This document shows positions 27,457-35,979 of a stretch of DNA of 64,000 nt, piece by piece. The translations under genes were made by a program, and so were the position numbers. The notes under the pieces were generated by a model. It ran no database searches, was not told the DNA's origin, and saw only the letters and a list, made by a program, of their open reading frames with translations. Numbering within the stretch: position 1 is the first letter of the stretch; the number at the start of each line of letters is the position of its first letter. The stretch comes from Pseudomonas sp. GM50 (GTDB lineage Bacteria; Pseudomonadota; Gammaproteobacteria; Pseudomonadales; Pseudomonadaceae), in the NCBI RefSeq assembly GCF_000282375.1, contig NZ_AKJK01000015.1:1-64000 (forward strand), given 5' to 3'.

Positions 27457-28229
27457 GCATGAGCCTCCAGATCGATTCCCAGGTGGGCTCGCACACCGGC
27501 GCGCACTCGCGCGAGATCATCGAGCAGCGGTCGCATCCCGGCTCCGGGAATGCTGATGGCCAGATGTTGCGCGGAGGTATTGAAGCTGACATTGGTGGCC
27601 CTGACCAATTGCGAGTCCGCGCCGAAGATGCTCAACAGGCGCCCCGGCCAGGCCGCCACTTGAGACTCCACGTTGAGCTCGCTCAACAAACGAAAACCTT
27701 GATCCAGACGTCGCCCGGCCTGTTCGTCGGCGCTCGCCGGCGCATCGGGCCGGCCCACCGGTGGCTTCACATGAGCCGGTAGCACCCATTGATCGAGCAG
27801 CATCAGCGCGGTGTCGACATCACCGGCGCTGGCCAGCTCGGCCATCGTCCCCAGTCGCCGATCCAGGACTTTGTCGGCCTTGGTCGGTGAAGAAATCAGC
27901 AGCGCCCGCGCCACTTGCTGGCCCACTGTGGTGGCGAGCAACCCCTGCACCACTGCCCCGCCCAGCGCCGAACCGGCGATCAGGGCAATGGGCCCAAGCG
28001 GCTCGAGCACCGCGGCCCAGCGTTGGGTGAAGCTGACAAAATCCTCGTGGTCTTCGGCCAGTAGCGAGAGCGTGTCAAAGATGATGACCCGATAGCCTTT
28101 ATCGACCAGCGACTGGGTCAATGGGGCGAAAAACTGTCCCTGGTCCCAGGCGGGCATGACCGGCGACATCACCACGACCAGTTCCGGGCCCAGACCAAAC
28201 TGCACATGTACGGGGGTTTTGCTGTTCAT
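27453..28229 (-). CDS. Alpha/beta hydrolase family protein
   Basis: About 258 residues from the ATG at 28229 (MNSKTPVHVQFG), preceded by AAAGGAA. The longer reading to 28253 has no ribosome site. The nucleophile elbow appears as IAGSALGGAVVQGL (Gly-Ser-Ala-Leu-Gly), with serine as nucleophile, and a distal SIPGAGMRPLLDD region near the expected histidine position lacks a clear catalytic histidine. The general scaffold covers esterases, C-C hydrolases and RutD-like amide hydrolases. In the operon it could act on the product of the flavin monooxygenase. Confidence 0.75.
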   Translation of the reverse strand: MNSKTPVHVQFGLGPELVVVMSPVMPAWDQGQFFAPLTQSLVDKGYRVIIFDTLSLLAEDHEDFVSFTQRWAAVLEPLGPIALIAGSALGGAVVQGLLATTVGQQVARALLISSPTKADKVLDRRLGTMAELASAGDVDTALMLLDQWVLPAHVKPPVGRPDAPASADEQAGRRLDQGFRLLSELNVESQVAAWPGRLLSIFGADSQLVRATNVSFNTSAQHLAISIPGAGMRPLLDDLARVRAGVRAHLGIDLEAHA

Positions 28230-28265
28230 ATCGATTCCTTTCCAGAAGAACACGCGCAGATCGCG

Positions 28266-29240
28266 TCAATCAAACAGTGTGCGGGCGCCACGCAGCGCCT
28301 GTTCCGCGCCACGCAAGGTCTGCTCGACGATTGTGGCGGCGGGCAAGACATCGTTGACCAGGTCGGCGACTTCACCCGCCCAGATCGCGCGGACTTGCGT
28401 GTTGTCTTCGCGCAGCGCCTGGGCGTAGTCCTCACCGACACTGGCCGGAGCCTTCACCAGTTCGTGCTCGAAACCCAGCCAGCGAGCAGTGAAATCATTG
28501 GCCAGCGCACGACCGCTGTACTGCTCCGGCCACTCGATACCCCGCACCAGGTCAAACGCGCGAGTGCGCACGGTATCGCCAGCGGTGGCCCGAACCAGAC
28601 GTTGCTTGAGTTTGTTGGACGGCAGCGCCTCTTCACTGGCCAGAAATCGCGTGCCCATCATCACTCCATCGGCGCCCAGCAACAGGGCAGCGGCCAGACC
28701 CCGGCCATCGGCAATACCGCCGGCGGCGATCAGTACCACCTCGTCGCCCACCGCATCGCGCACGGCCGGGATCAATGGCAACGATGCCCGCCGCAGGCTG
28801 TGCCCGCCGGCTTCGGCGCCTTGCACGATCAGCGCATCGGCACCGGCCTCCAGAGCTGCCAGCGCCTGATCGACGTCGTGCACCTGAACGATGGCCAGCG
28901 CCCCGCTCTGCTTGATCGGAGCGATAAAAGGCCGGGCATCGCCAAACGACAAGGCAACCACGCTGGGCCGATAAGACAGGGCCAGCTCCAGCAGTTCGAA
29001 GCGCTTGGCCACGGTGAACATCACCAACCCAACGCCCCAAGGTTGCTTGACGTCCTTCATCAGCTCCAGCTCGGTTTTCATCCAGTCCGGATCGCCATAG
29101 CTGGCGCCCACCAGACCAAGCCCGCCGGCCCGTGAAACCGCAGCGGCCAATCGTCCGCCGGAAGCACCGCCCATGGGCGCCAGGACCACCGGGTTGGTGG
29201 TTTTAAGCAGTCGAGTCAGCGCAGAGTCAAAATTGCTCAC
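28266..29240 (-). CDS. Nitronate monooxygenase / NAD(P)H-dependent flavin oxidoreductase family
   Basis: 324 residues starting at a GTG with GGAG 7 bases upstream. VVLAPMGGASGGRLAAAV at the N-terminus, IVQGAEAGGHSLR with the catalytic histidine, and the FMN phosphate site (VLIAAGGIADGRGLAAAL, GADGVMMGTRFLAS) identify a 2-nitropropane-dioxygenase-type TIM barrel. The family oxidises nitronates or reduces quinones. Its presence in a catabolic operon with another flavin monooxygenase hints at a nitrogenous or nitro intermediate, but the family is broad. Confidence 0.87.
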   Translation of the reverse strand: MSNFDSALTRLLKTTNPVVLAPMGGASGGRLAAAVSRAGGLGLVGASYGDPDWMKTELELMKDVKQPWGVGLVMFTVAKRFELLELALSYRPSVVALSFGDARPFIAPIKQSGALAIVQVHDVDQALAALEAGADALIVQGAEAGGHSLRRASLPLIPAVRDAVGDEVVLIAAGGIADGRGLAAALLLGADGVMMGTRFLASEEALPSNKLKQRLVRATAGDTVRTRAFDLVRGIEWPEQYSGRALANDFTARWLGFEHELVKAPASVGEDYAQALREDNTQVRAIWAGEVADLVNDVLPAATIVEQTLRGAEQALRGARTLFD

Positions 29241-29316
29241 GGTTTATCTCCTTGATGTACCGATAAAAGAATTCGCCGAGCGGCAAGCCCGCGACATGCA
29301 CGGGCCTGCACCTCGC

Positions 29317-29688
29317 TTAAACGTGCGCCGCGGCCACCGGGGCGTAGGCTGCCGGGATGTAGTCGTTGACCTTGTACAAGTGGAACTCCCAGGTACCGGT
29401 CTCTTTCAATCGGTTGTAGCGACTCAGGAACTGCTCGTCGGAAAACAGCGAATCGAACTCTTCTTTGCTGCTCCATTGCGCCTGGTTGATCACCGTCTTG
29501 CCGTCGATACTTTTGAACAGGCGGCTCCACTGGAACGACGGATAAGCCTGCGCCACATAGCTCACTGCCGAGCGCAGTACATCGAGGGCGGCGTCTTGCT
29601 GGCCTTCGAAGACATGCACGACGTTGACCAGGAAAATCGCGTCGCTCTCATCAGGGGTCGGTGCTTCGAATTCAGTCAGGTTGTTCAT
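29317..29688 (-). CDS. Antibiotic biosynthesis monooxygenase (ABM) domain protein
   Basis: 123 residues from the ATG at 29688, chosen for its CAGGAGG ribosome site; the longer frame to 29748 overlaps the flavin reductase. The dimeric alpha+beta-barrel pattern is visible: FLVNVVHVFEGQQDAALDVL, then FQWSRLFKSIDGKTVINQAQW and a helix EFDSLFSDEQFLSRYNRL. Such small proteins act as cofactor-free oxygenases or stress-type decarboxylases. Position 41 bp after the flavin reductase supports a role in the same oxidation step. Confidence 0.78.
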   Translation of the reverse strand: MNNLTEFEAPTPDESDAIFLVNVVHVFEGQQDAALDVLRSAVSYVAQAYPSFQWSRLFKSIDGKTVINQAQWSSKEEFDSLFSDEQFLSRYNRLKETGTWEFHLYKVNDYIPAAYAPVAAAHV

Positions 29689-29729
29689 GGTTGCCTCCTG
29701 GCAAACGTAGGTTGAAAAGATGTCGTGGC

Positions 29730-30260
29730 TCAGTGAATCAGCGCGCAAGACTGTGCCGGTTTACCGTCCTGCCAGAGCAGCGGTGAAATGCGTTCAGTGA
29801 CCAGCGAACGCTCGACCCGACCGACAATCACCTCGTGGGTGGCGTAGGTCAGTCGGGCATCCACGCTGCAAAACAGCGTGGCCTGGGCGTCAGGCAGATA
29901 CGGCAAGTCGTCGAACGCCGCCCAGTCACCATGTTCGAAACGCGCATGCCCCTTAAGCTGGCCGGCAAATACGCCGACCAGTTGGCTTTGCGCCGCATCG
30001 AGCAGGTTCACGCTGAACCGTTGATTGGTCAGCAACGGCTCACACAGACTGGCCGAGCGGTTGATGCAGATCAGCAGCGAAGGCGGATCGGTACACAATG
30101 AGCTGACCGCCGTGGCGACCATGCCGCTGCGTGCGTCGCCAACGCCGGTGGCGATGATCGAAACCGTGCTGGTCAGGCGCCGCATGGCCCGCTTGAAGTC
30201 CTCGGCCGGCTCCGTGCTCAACGGCTCGACGGCCAGCGCCAAAGCGCTTCGGGCGCTCAT
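29730..30260 (-). CDS. Flavin reductase (two-component monooxygenase reductase, HpaC/RutF-like)
   Basis: 176 residues. FKRAMRRLTSTVSIIATGVG, GMVATAVSSLCTDPPSLLICIN, FSVNLLDAAQSQLVGVFAG and the GRVERS region are the flavin reductase-like split barrel. The family reduces FMN or FAD with NAD(P)H and hands it to a partner monooxygenase. The start overlaps the LLM monooxygenase stop by 4 bp, so the two are clearly coupled. It is the only flavin reductase gene in the window and might also serve the other two LLM enzymes. Confidence 0.9.
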   Translation of the reverse strand: MSARSALALAVEPLSTEPAEDFKRAMRRLTSTVSIIATGVGDARSGMVATAVSSLCTDPPSLLICINRSASLCEPLLTNQRFSVNLLDAAQSQLVGVFAGQLKGHARFEHGDWAAFDDLPYLPDAQATLFCSVDARLTYATHEVIVGRVERSLVTERISPLLWQDGKPAQSCALIH

Positions 30261-31426
30261 GCCACCGCTCCAATGATCCGCCGGGCGCTGTTGTGGGGCT
30301 GGCGCAGACCGGCGTCTTCCATGCGTGGCAAGACGTCTTCGAGAAACTCGTCGAGGCCACTTTTGTAGTCGAGCCAGGTCAGGCAGATACCGTCGATGCC
30401 CAGGTCGCTGTAACGCTGGAATTGTTCGGCGATCATTTCAGCGGTACCTACCAATGGCACCCCGGCGAAACCGGCCTTGAAGTGGAAGCGGAAGCGTTCG
30501 GCGTCTTCGGTGCTGGCGAACATCCCGCTCTGAATGCCGATCTCCGAGGTGACGTTATCCAGTGCGACTTCATCGCCATGCTGATTGACGTAGTAGTCGA
30601 GGTACTTCTCGGCTTCCTCCAGCGTGTCTTTCTGCACGACATAGGAGTAGACCCAGATCTGGATCTCGCGGCCATACTCCAGGCGTGCCAGGTCGCGGTA
30701 GGCCTTGATCTGTGCGCGAATGGTGTCGTCGTCATCTTCGTGCTTGAGGATCAGGAACGCCGCGTCGCAATGCTCGGCACAAAACCGGCGACCGCGCTCG
30801 GAACCACCGGCATTCATCAGGAACGGCTGGTTGAGTGGTTTGGGTTGGGCGAAACCTTGGGCAATGTTGAAGAAGTCGCCCTTGAAGTCGAAATTGGCCG
30901 GCTCGTTCCAGGCCAGCCGGGCGACTTTCAGCCACTCATCGGCATGGTCATAGCGCCGGTCATGCTCCAGCTGCACACCGCCATTGAACATGCCCATTTC
31001 TTTACCGTACCAGCCGCAGATCATGTTCAGACCGAAGCGGCCACCGCTGATATGGTCGATGGTCGCGGCCTGCTTGGCCGCGAACAACGGGTGCACGGTC
31101 GACAGGTGCGAGGTGGTAAACAGGGCGATCTGTTCGGTCACCGACGCCAGCCCCGCGGCCCAGGTGTAGGTTTCGAAAGACACGCCCATCGGGTCGCTCG
31201 CGCCACCCCAGCCGCGCCAACGCCCTACCGGCAGCAATAACTCAAGGCCGGCCTTGTCGGCTTTTTGGGCGATTTCCAGGTTGCCGCTCCAGTCGCTGGC
31301 GTTCAAGCGCTCCGGGACGGTGGTCAGGGTGCAACCTCCTTCGATATTGAGCGCGAACACCCCAAGCTTGATTTTGTTGGTGCTGCTGCGCATCGGATTG
31401 GTTTTTACCAAATGGTTCGAAGTCAT
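30257..31426 (-). CDS. RutA/SsuD-like LLM-class flavin-dependent monooxygenase
   Basis: 389 residues; AAGGAGAAGAGAG precedes the ATG. NKIKLGVFALNIEGG, LLPVGRWRGWGGASDP, QAATIDHISGGRFGLNMICGW and PFLMNAGGSERGRRFCAEHCD are close in pattern to pyrimidine oxygenase RutA, which opens uracil via a flavin oxide. With its own reductase it would oxidise or open a substrate bearing an amide, heterocycle or C-S bond. The rest of the operon encodes aldolases, a dehydrogenase and hydrolases. Substrate unknown; RutA-like chemistry is inference. Confidence 0.87.
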   Translation of the reverse strand: MTSNHLVKTNPMRSSTNKIKLGVFALNIEGGCTLTTVPERLNASDWSGNLEIAQKADKAGLELLLPVGRWRGWGGASDPMGVSFETYTWAAGLASVTEQIALFTTSHLSTVHPLFAAKQAATIDHISGGRFGLNMICGWYGKEMGMFNGGVQLEHDRRYDHADEWLKVARLAWNEPANFDFKGDFFNIAQGFAQPKPLNQPFLMNAGGSERGRRFCAEHCDAAFLILKHEDDDDTIRAQIKAYRDLARLEYGREIQIWVYSYVVQKDTLEEAEKYLDYYVNQHGDEVALDNVTSEIGIQSGMFASTEDAERFRFHFKAGFAGVPLVGTAEMIAEQFQRYSDLGIDGICLTWLDYKSGLDEFLEDVLPRMEDAGLRQPHNSARRIIGAVA

Positions 31427-31497
31427 CTCTCTTCTCCTTAAGTGGGCGTCATGTGCCGTCTCGCACGACGCCTGTTCATCGCACGCAGATAGGCCGC

Positions 31498-32205
31498 TCA
31501 GGCGGCGCTCGGGCTCTTGGCCTCAGCCGCAAGCCACGGCTGGTCATAGCGGTGCAGGCGTCGCGCCTCGGCCAGCGACAGGCCTTGCGCCACCGACTCG
31601 ATGATGTCGCGCTCGGTCTTTTCCACCGATTGGGCGCGCTTGATGACTTCCTCGGCCTTGTCGATGGGGATCACCAGGCAGCCGCTGGCATCGCCGACGA
31701 TCAAATCCCCCGGGTTGACCGTCACCGCACCGATTTGCACCGGCACCTGGGTGGCCTTGAGTTGCACGCGGTTCTTTCCCGATTGCATAAACCGCCCACG
31801 GCTGAACAACGGGTAACCGAGTCGGGTCACGGTGTCGATGTCGCGGGCAGCACCGTCGATCACCGTGCCGCGGATGTTCCGGCTCAAGGCCACATGGGTG
31901 AGGATGTCGCCCCAAACGGTAGCGTCCAGGCGCCCGGCATTGCTGGACACCACCACGGAGTCCGGGGGGACGTCGTCAATGTAGTTGGCGGCGTTCTTGA
32001 ACCCGTCGCTCTGGTTGACCGGCTCGTAGAGCACGGTGAAGGCAAAGCCTGAGCAACGGGTACCCGGGACTTGTTGGACGATACCTTGCAACCCGGCATC
32101 AATACCGAGACTATCGAGGGCATCACTGAGTGACGCCGTATCCAGAGCAGCGCATTGCTCCAGCAGGGAGGCGCGTTGTTGCACCGAGAGTGAAAGGTGG
32201 CTCAT
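31498..32205 (-). CDS. RraA-like aldolase / oxaloacetate decarboxylase family protein
   Basis: About 235 residues from the ATG at 32205 (MSHLSLSVQQ), which has AAGGAG upstream and overlaps the dehydrogenase stop. Key motif RGTVIDGAARD (Arg and metal-binding Asp) and GDLIVGDASGCLVIP are typical of the 4-hydroxy-4-methyl-2-oxoglutarate aldolase / RraA group. These metal-dependent enzymes cleave or decarboxylate 2-oxo acids. With the isopropylmalate-dehydrogenase-like gene upstream it suggests processing of a dicarboxylic hydroxy acid. Confidence 0.87.
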   Translation of the reverse strand: MSHLSLSVQQRASLLEQCAALDTASLSDALDSLGIDAGLQGIVQQVPGTRCSGFAFTVLYEPVNQSDGFKNAANYIDDVPPDSVVVSSNAGRLDATVWGDILTHVALSRNIRGTVIDGAARDIDTVTRLGYPLFSRGRFMQSGKNRVQLKATQVPVQIGAVTVNPGDLIVGDASGCLVIPIDKAEEVIKRAQSVEKTERDIIESVAQGLSLAEARRLHRYDQPWLAAEAKSPSAA

Positions 32206-33410
32206 GCATGACTCCTTGCGGGCAAAGCCCGGCCGTTGTCGGTTTGCGGGTTGAGTGGACGAAGGTTGAGCACGCTTCTTTCGATGATGGCCGCGGCGCA
32301 TTGCCGGGTGGTTGCGTGACCACCGCTGTCGTAGGTCTGGCAGTCGTGCTTGACCACTTGCGCCACCGCCTGCTCGATGGCCAGGGCCTGGGCGTGGTAG
32401 CCCAGGTGTTCGAGCAGCAATGCCAGAGACAGAAACATCGCGCTGGGGTTGGCCTTGTTCTGGCCGACATGCGCCGGGGCGCTGCCGTGTACCGGTTCGA
32501 AGTAGGCCCCGGCATCACCGATGTTCGCGCTGGGCGCGAAACCGAGGCCACCCATGACCCCGGCACCGAGATCGGAAAGGATGTCGCCGAACATGTTCTC
32601 CGCGACGATCACGCCAAAGCGCTCCGGACGACGGATCATCCACAGGGCGACGGCGTCCACGTTGTCGATGTTGTAGGCGATGTCCGGGTAGTCCGTGGCA
32701 ACGCTTTCGAGGATGCCCTTGGCAAACGCGCCGCTGTAACGCAATACATTGGGCTTGTCCGCCAGGGTCACACGCGGGTAGCCGTGCTTGCGGGCGTAGT
32801 CGAAGGCGTAGCGAAACAGTCGGGTCAAACCGGCCCGGGTCTGCAATCGCACCGTCATCGTCGCATCCTCGGGCGAGTCGCGGTGCCAGGGCGCCCCGGC
32901 CAGTTCCCGCGCCTTGAGCACCGGTTCGAACTCGGCGGGTATCGCGGCAAAGTCCAGCCCCGCGTAGAGCCCTTCGGTGTTTTCCCGGATTACCGTGAAG
33001 CGAAACCGGCCTTCACCCAGGACATCGGTGACTGGCCGCACATTGGCGTACAGACTCAGACGCTGACGCAGCTGAATCACCGGCGAGACGTAAACCCGCG
33101 AGGTGTTGCGCAAGTGCTCCGGCAGCTCGGCCTCGGCTTCCTGCAAAGCCTTGCTGGTGATGGCGCCGAGCAACGTGGCATCGGCTGCGGCGATTTTTTC
33201 CCAGGTCTCGGCCGGTACCGGGTCACCGCCGGTTCGCCAGCACTCCCAACCGATCTGGCCGAAATCCAGATCGATGGGCAACGCCAGCGCCTCGAAGATC
33301 GGCAGGATAGCCTCGACCACTTCCACGCCGACGCCATCGCCGGGCAGCACACAGACTCGATGACGCGACGGCTGCCCCGGCAACGCCGATGAATGAAGTA
33401 CCGTCATCAC
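32202..33410 (-). CDS. Isocitrate/isopropylmalate/tartrate dehydrogenase family protein
   Basis: 402 residues. RVCVLPGDGVGVEVVEAI at the start, the substrate loop PVIQLRQRLSLYANVRP, FTVIRENTEGLYAG, LADKPNVLRYS, and the metal-binding YNIDNVDAVALWMIRRP with MFGDILSDLGAGVMGGLG are the family landmarks. The enzymes oxidatively decarboxylate malate-type substrates with NAD(P). The start overlaps the aldolase stop by 4 bp. Length exceeds LeuB by about 40 residues. Not leuB by context; the substrate may be tartrate-like or a substituted malate. Confidence 0.88.
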   Translation of the reverse strand: MMTVLHSSALPGQPSRHRVCVLPGDGVGVEVVEAILPIFEALALPIDLDFGQIGWECWRTGGDPVPAETWEKIAAADATLLGAITSKALQEAEAELPEHLRNTSRVYVSPVIQLRQRLSLYANVRPVTDVLGEGRFRFTVIRENTEGLYAGLDFAAIPAEFEPVLKARELAGAPWHRDSPEDATMTVRLQTRAGLTRLFRYAFDYARKHGYPRVTLADKPNVLRYSGAFAKGILESVATDYPDIAYNIDNVDAVALWMIRRPERFGVIVAENMFGDILSDLGAGVMGGLGFAPSANIGDAGAYFEPVHGSAPAHVGQNKANPSAMFLSLALLLEHLGYHAQALAIEQAVAQVVKHDCQTYDSGGHATTRQCAAAIIERSVLNLRPLNPQTDNGRALPARSHA

Positions 33411-34435
33411 ATTTTTCCTTCAGCGGAAAGACGAGCAGGGAAACTGGCTCGGGAAATCACCGTCGGCCGTGCAGCGTGCCGCGCAAACAGGTCCTGCTCG
33501 TGCATCGCTCTGAGCGCCTGGAAGATCGAGTTGATCTGCAACCGGGACATAGTGTCCTCCAGCCGTTGCGACACATCGAACGGCAGGTTGTAAGCGCCCA
33601 GCATCACATCCATGAGCGGGGCTGGCAGACTGCTCAGTGGCACGCTTTCAGCGGTGTACTCGGACAATTGCAGGGCCTTGACCAAGTCATAGCCATTGGC
33701 ACTGCCGATGCGTTCCAGATAGGCGATGAACATGCCCAGGTGCAAGTTGCCCGCCCCTTTGCCCATGCCGCAAATCGAGGTATCGATGTATTCCGCACCG
33801 GCATCGACCGCCGCGATGGAGTTGGAAAGTGCCAGGGAAAGATTGTTGTGCGCATGAAAGCCCAATGGCGCATGCACTCTTCTGGAGATCCGGCTGATCA
33901 GCAGTTCGACATCATCGGGAATCATGTTGCCGTTGGAGTCGGCAAAATAAATGATATCGGCCCCGGCCCCTTCCGCACGCAATGCAATGTCGGTAACAGC
34001 ACCCGGTGTTTGTGTGGTGATATGGGTAATGTTGGCACTGGCCAGGAAGTTGAACGACTTGGCCAACTTGATGGTGTCCAGCCCCTGTTCAAGTTGGTCG
34101 GCACGCAGGCATACCCGAATCATTCCGACGCCATGTTCGGCCAGCATTTCAAAGTCTTCGCTGGCTACATTACGCGGGTGAACCATGACACACAGCCCTA
34201 ATTGGCCGTGTGCGGCGCGGCGTAATGAATCCAGATATTCAGGGTTGACCGAACTGCTCAGGCCATGTTCTTTTTTGCGAATGAAAGAGCCATTGCAATA
34301 GCCCACTTCGGCGTGAACTACACCTACATCAGTCAAGTGCCCGATTGCATTAGCGGCATAGTCGGCAGTGAATTCAAAATTATTACGATAACCACCATCA
34401 CGGAGCGTTACATCAATAATTTTTACTTTGCTCAT
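33407..34435 (-). CDS. DRE-TIM aldolase (4-hydroxy-2-oxovalerate aldolase/HMG-CoA lyase-like)
   Basis: About 342 residues from the ATG at 34435, preceded by AAGGA; the frame extends upstream without LysR or enzyme features. IIDVTLRDGGYRNNFEF holds the metal-binding aspartate and catalytic arginine, and LGFHAHNNLSLALSN gives the two histidine ligands. GYCNGSFIRKKEHG and the Cys-Gly-Met-Gly-Lys-Gly site (SICGMGKGAGN) match aldolase-domain proteins of the DmpG/HMGL group. It is the first gene of the nine-gene operon. It may cleave a 4-hydroxy-2-oxo acid or perform a Claisen step. Confidence 0.85.
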   Translation of the reverse strand: MSKVKIIDVTLRDGGYRNNFEFTADYAANAIGHLTDVGVVHAEVGYCNGSFIRKKEHGLSSSVNPEYLDSLRRAAHGQLGLCVMVHPRNVASEDFEMLAEHGVGMIRVCLRADQLEQGLDTIKLAKSFNFLASANITHITTQTPGAVTDIALRAEGAGADIIYFADSNGNMIPDDVELLISRISRRVHAPLGFHAHNNLSLALSNSIAAVDAGAEYIDTSICGMGKGAGNLHLGMFIAYLERIGSANGYDLVKALQLSEYTAESVPLSSLPAPLMDVMLGAYNLPFDVSQRLEDTMSRLQINSIFQALRAMHEQDLFARHAARPTVISRASFPARLSAEGKM

Positions 34436-34904
34436 GATCCAATTCCTTCTGTGGGTTCTCTTAAAACTCTGGACACGCACGCAAGTACGCTCCGGTTTTA
34501 TCCAGTAGTAACGAGGCCGTAATGCAGGATTATTCCTGAACAGGTTTTTACGAGGCATGAGTCGAGGGCCGCGAAGGCCGAAAACAGAAAGTCAAACATG
34601 GTTTTTTCAGCGTCAGATGCTCCAGCTGCCATCGAACACGTTCAATGGGCAAATGGAATCATGGCTGTTTTTTTATTATGCAATGTCCGCAATCGGAGAG
34701 GCGTGTGCCGTGTCCGGTGGGAGGACTATTGAAAACCCTGGCAAAGGTTTTCAATCGTCGAAGGAAGCGTGTTTCTTATTCTTGGACTGATACTGGAAGC
34801 TGCCCGCTTGTTTGTAAACTCCCCGTATTCACCCCAGGGGGTTAAAAAATTCACCTTGTGTTAATTCAATAGTGAACTACACCCCCCCCTCTCAAAAAGA
34901 TGTC
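34436..34904. other. Intergenic region without a recognisable gene
   Basis: 469 bases between the LysR stop and the aldolase operon start. Short open frames (for example 34557-34790) show no family pattern. The part around 34600-34880 is AT-rich, includes a run of C residues near 34875-34883, and should hold the operon promoter. I could not identify a convincing operator. Confidence 0.5.
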
Positions 34905-35834
34905 TCAGAAATAATGCTCAGTCGGAAAACAACTAACCAGGAAGTCCATTAGCGAACGAATAGGGGCTTCCTTGCGTAAATCTTCATGCACCACCAGCCA
35001 GATATCGATCATCAGGTCCGAATTATGGAACTGGGCCTTTTCCAGCACCGGGTCTTTAAGACCATAAAAATTGGGCAACAATGCGATACCGACACCGGCA
35101 CGGGCCGCCGAGGCCTGGACTTCAAGGCTTCTGGCGCGCAACACCACGGGACGCTCCGCAGCCACCTCGCGCAGCCATACCTGTTGTCGGGAGTGTTCCA
35201 TGCTGTCGTCATAGACGATGTACTCGTACTGATCGCTGGTGTGCTCTGCCAGGTACTGCGCGCTGCCGTACAGCCCAAACGACACGGTGCCGATCTTGCG
35301 CGCCACCAGGTCCATCTGGGTCGGGCGGCACAAACGAATCATCAGGTCCGGTTCGGGGCTGCACAGGGTGCCGATATCGTCCTGCATCAGCAGGCTCACA
35401 TTGATCGAGGGGTGTTCACGACGCAAGCGCCCCAGGTGTGGGGCAATGAACTCGGAGGTCAGCAGGGGTGGCGCACTGACCGAGAGGTCGGCGACCATTT
35501 CCGTTTGCACCGAAAGCGCCACCTTGGAAATCGCCTTGGCATCTTTCTGCATTCGCCCGGCGATTTCGGCGATGCGGTGACCAAACGGCGTCATTTCATA
35601 GTTGCGTTTGCGTCGGTCAACGAGTTTGAGGTTCAGTGATGACTCCAGCGCCGCGATCCGCCGCGCGACGGTGGCATGTTCCACGCCCAGCTCCCTCGCC
35701 GCGCTGCTAAGCGACTGCGTGCGGGCGAAGGTAACGTAATGGCGCAGATTCTCCCAGTCGAACATGCTGATGTCGCGCGATTCCAGGCCCACGGGCCAGT
35801 TGCAGGAAGCATTGTGCAAAGGTAACGAATTCAT
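34905..35834 (-). CDS. LysR-family transcriptional regulator
   Basis: About 309 residues from the ATG at 35834, which has GAGG 5 bases upstream and gives a normal LysR length. A shorter start at 35765 (MFDWENLRHYV) is possible and is where the conserved domain begins. HTH region: SLSSAARELGVEHATVARRI. It lies upstream of the aldolase operon on the same strand and downstream of the MFS gene, so it could regulate either. The effector domain shows the usual two-lobe pattern with PLLTSEFIAPHLGRLR. Confidence 0.85.
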   Translation of the reverse strand: MNSLPLHNASCNWPVGLESRDISMFDWENLRHYVTFARTQSLSSAARELGVEHATVARRIAALESSLNLKLVDRRKRNYEMTPFGHRIAEIAGRMQKDAKAISKVALSVQTEMVADLSVSAPPLLTSEFIAPHLGRLRREHPSINVSLLMQDDIGTLCSPEPDLMIRLCRPTQMDLVARKIGTVSFGLYGSAQYLAEHTSDQYEYIVYDDSMEHSRQQVWLREVAAERPVVLRARSLEVQASAARAGVGIALLPNFYGLKDPVLEKAQFHNSDLMIDIWLVVHEDLRKEAPIRSLMDFLVSCFPTEHYF

Positions 35835-35979
35835 GTGGCCTCGATCGATTCTCGATGGAATGACAATCCAGGGTGTCGACCCAAAGGCTTCCTTCCTGGA
35901 TATCCTTGTTTGGGCGATGGCGGCCACGCACTGACGAAAATACACCCCCATCCGTGCGGGCTGCGATGCATCGTTCAAC

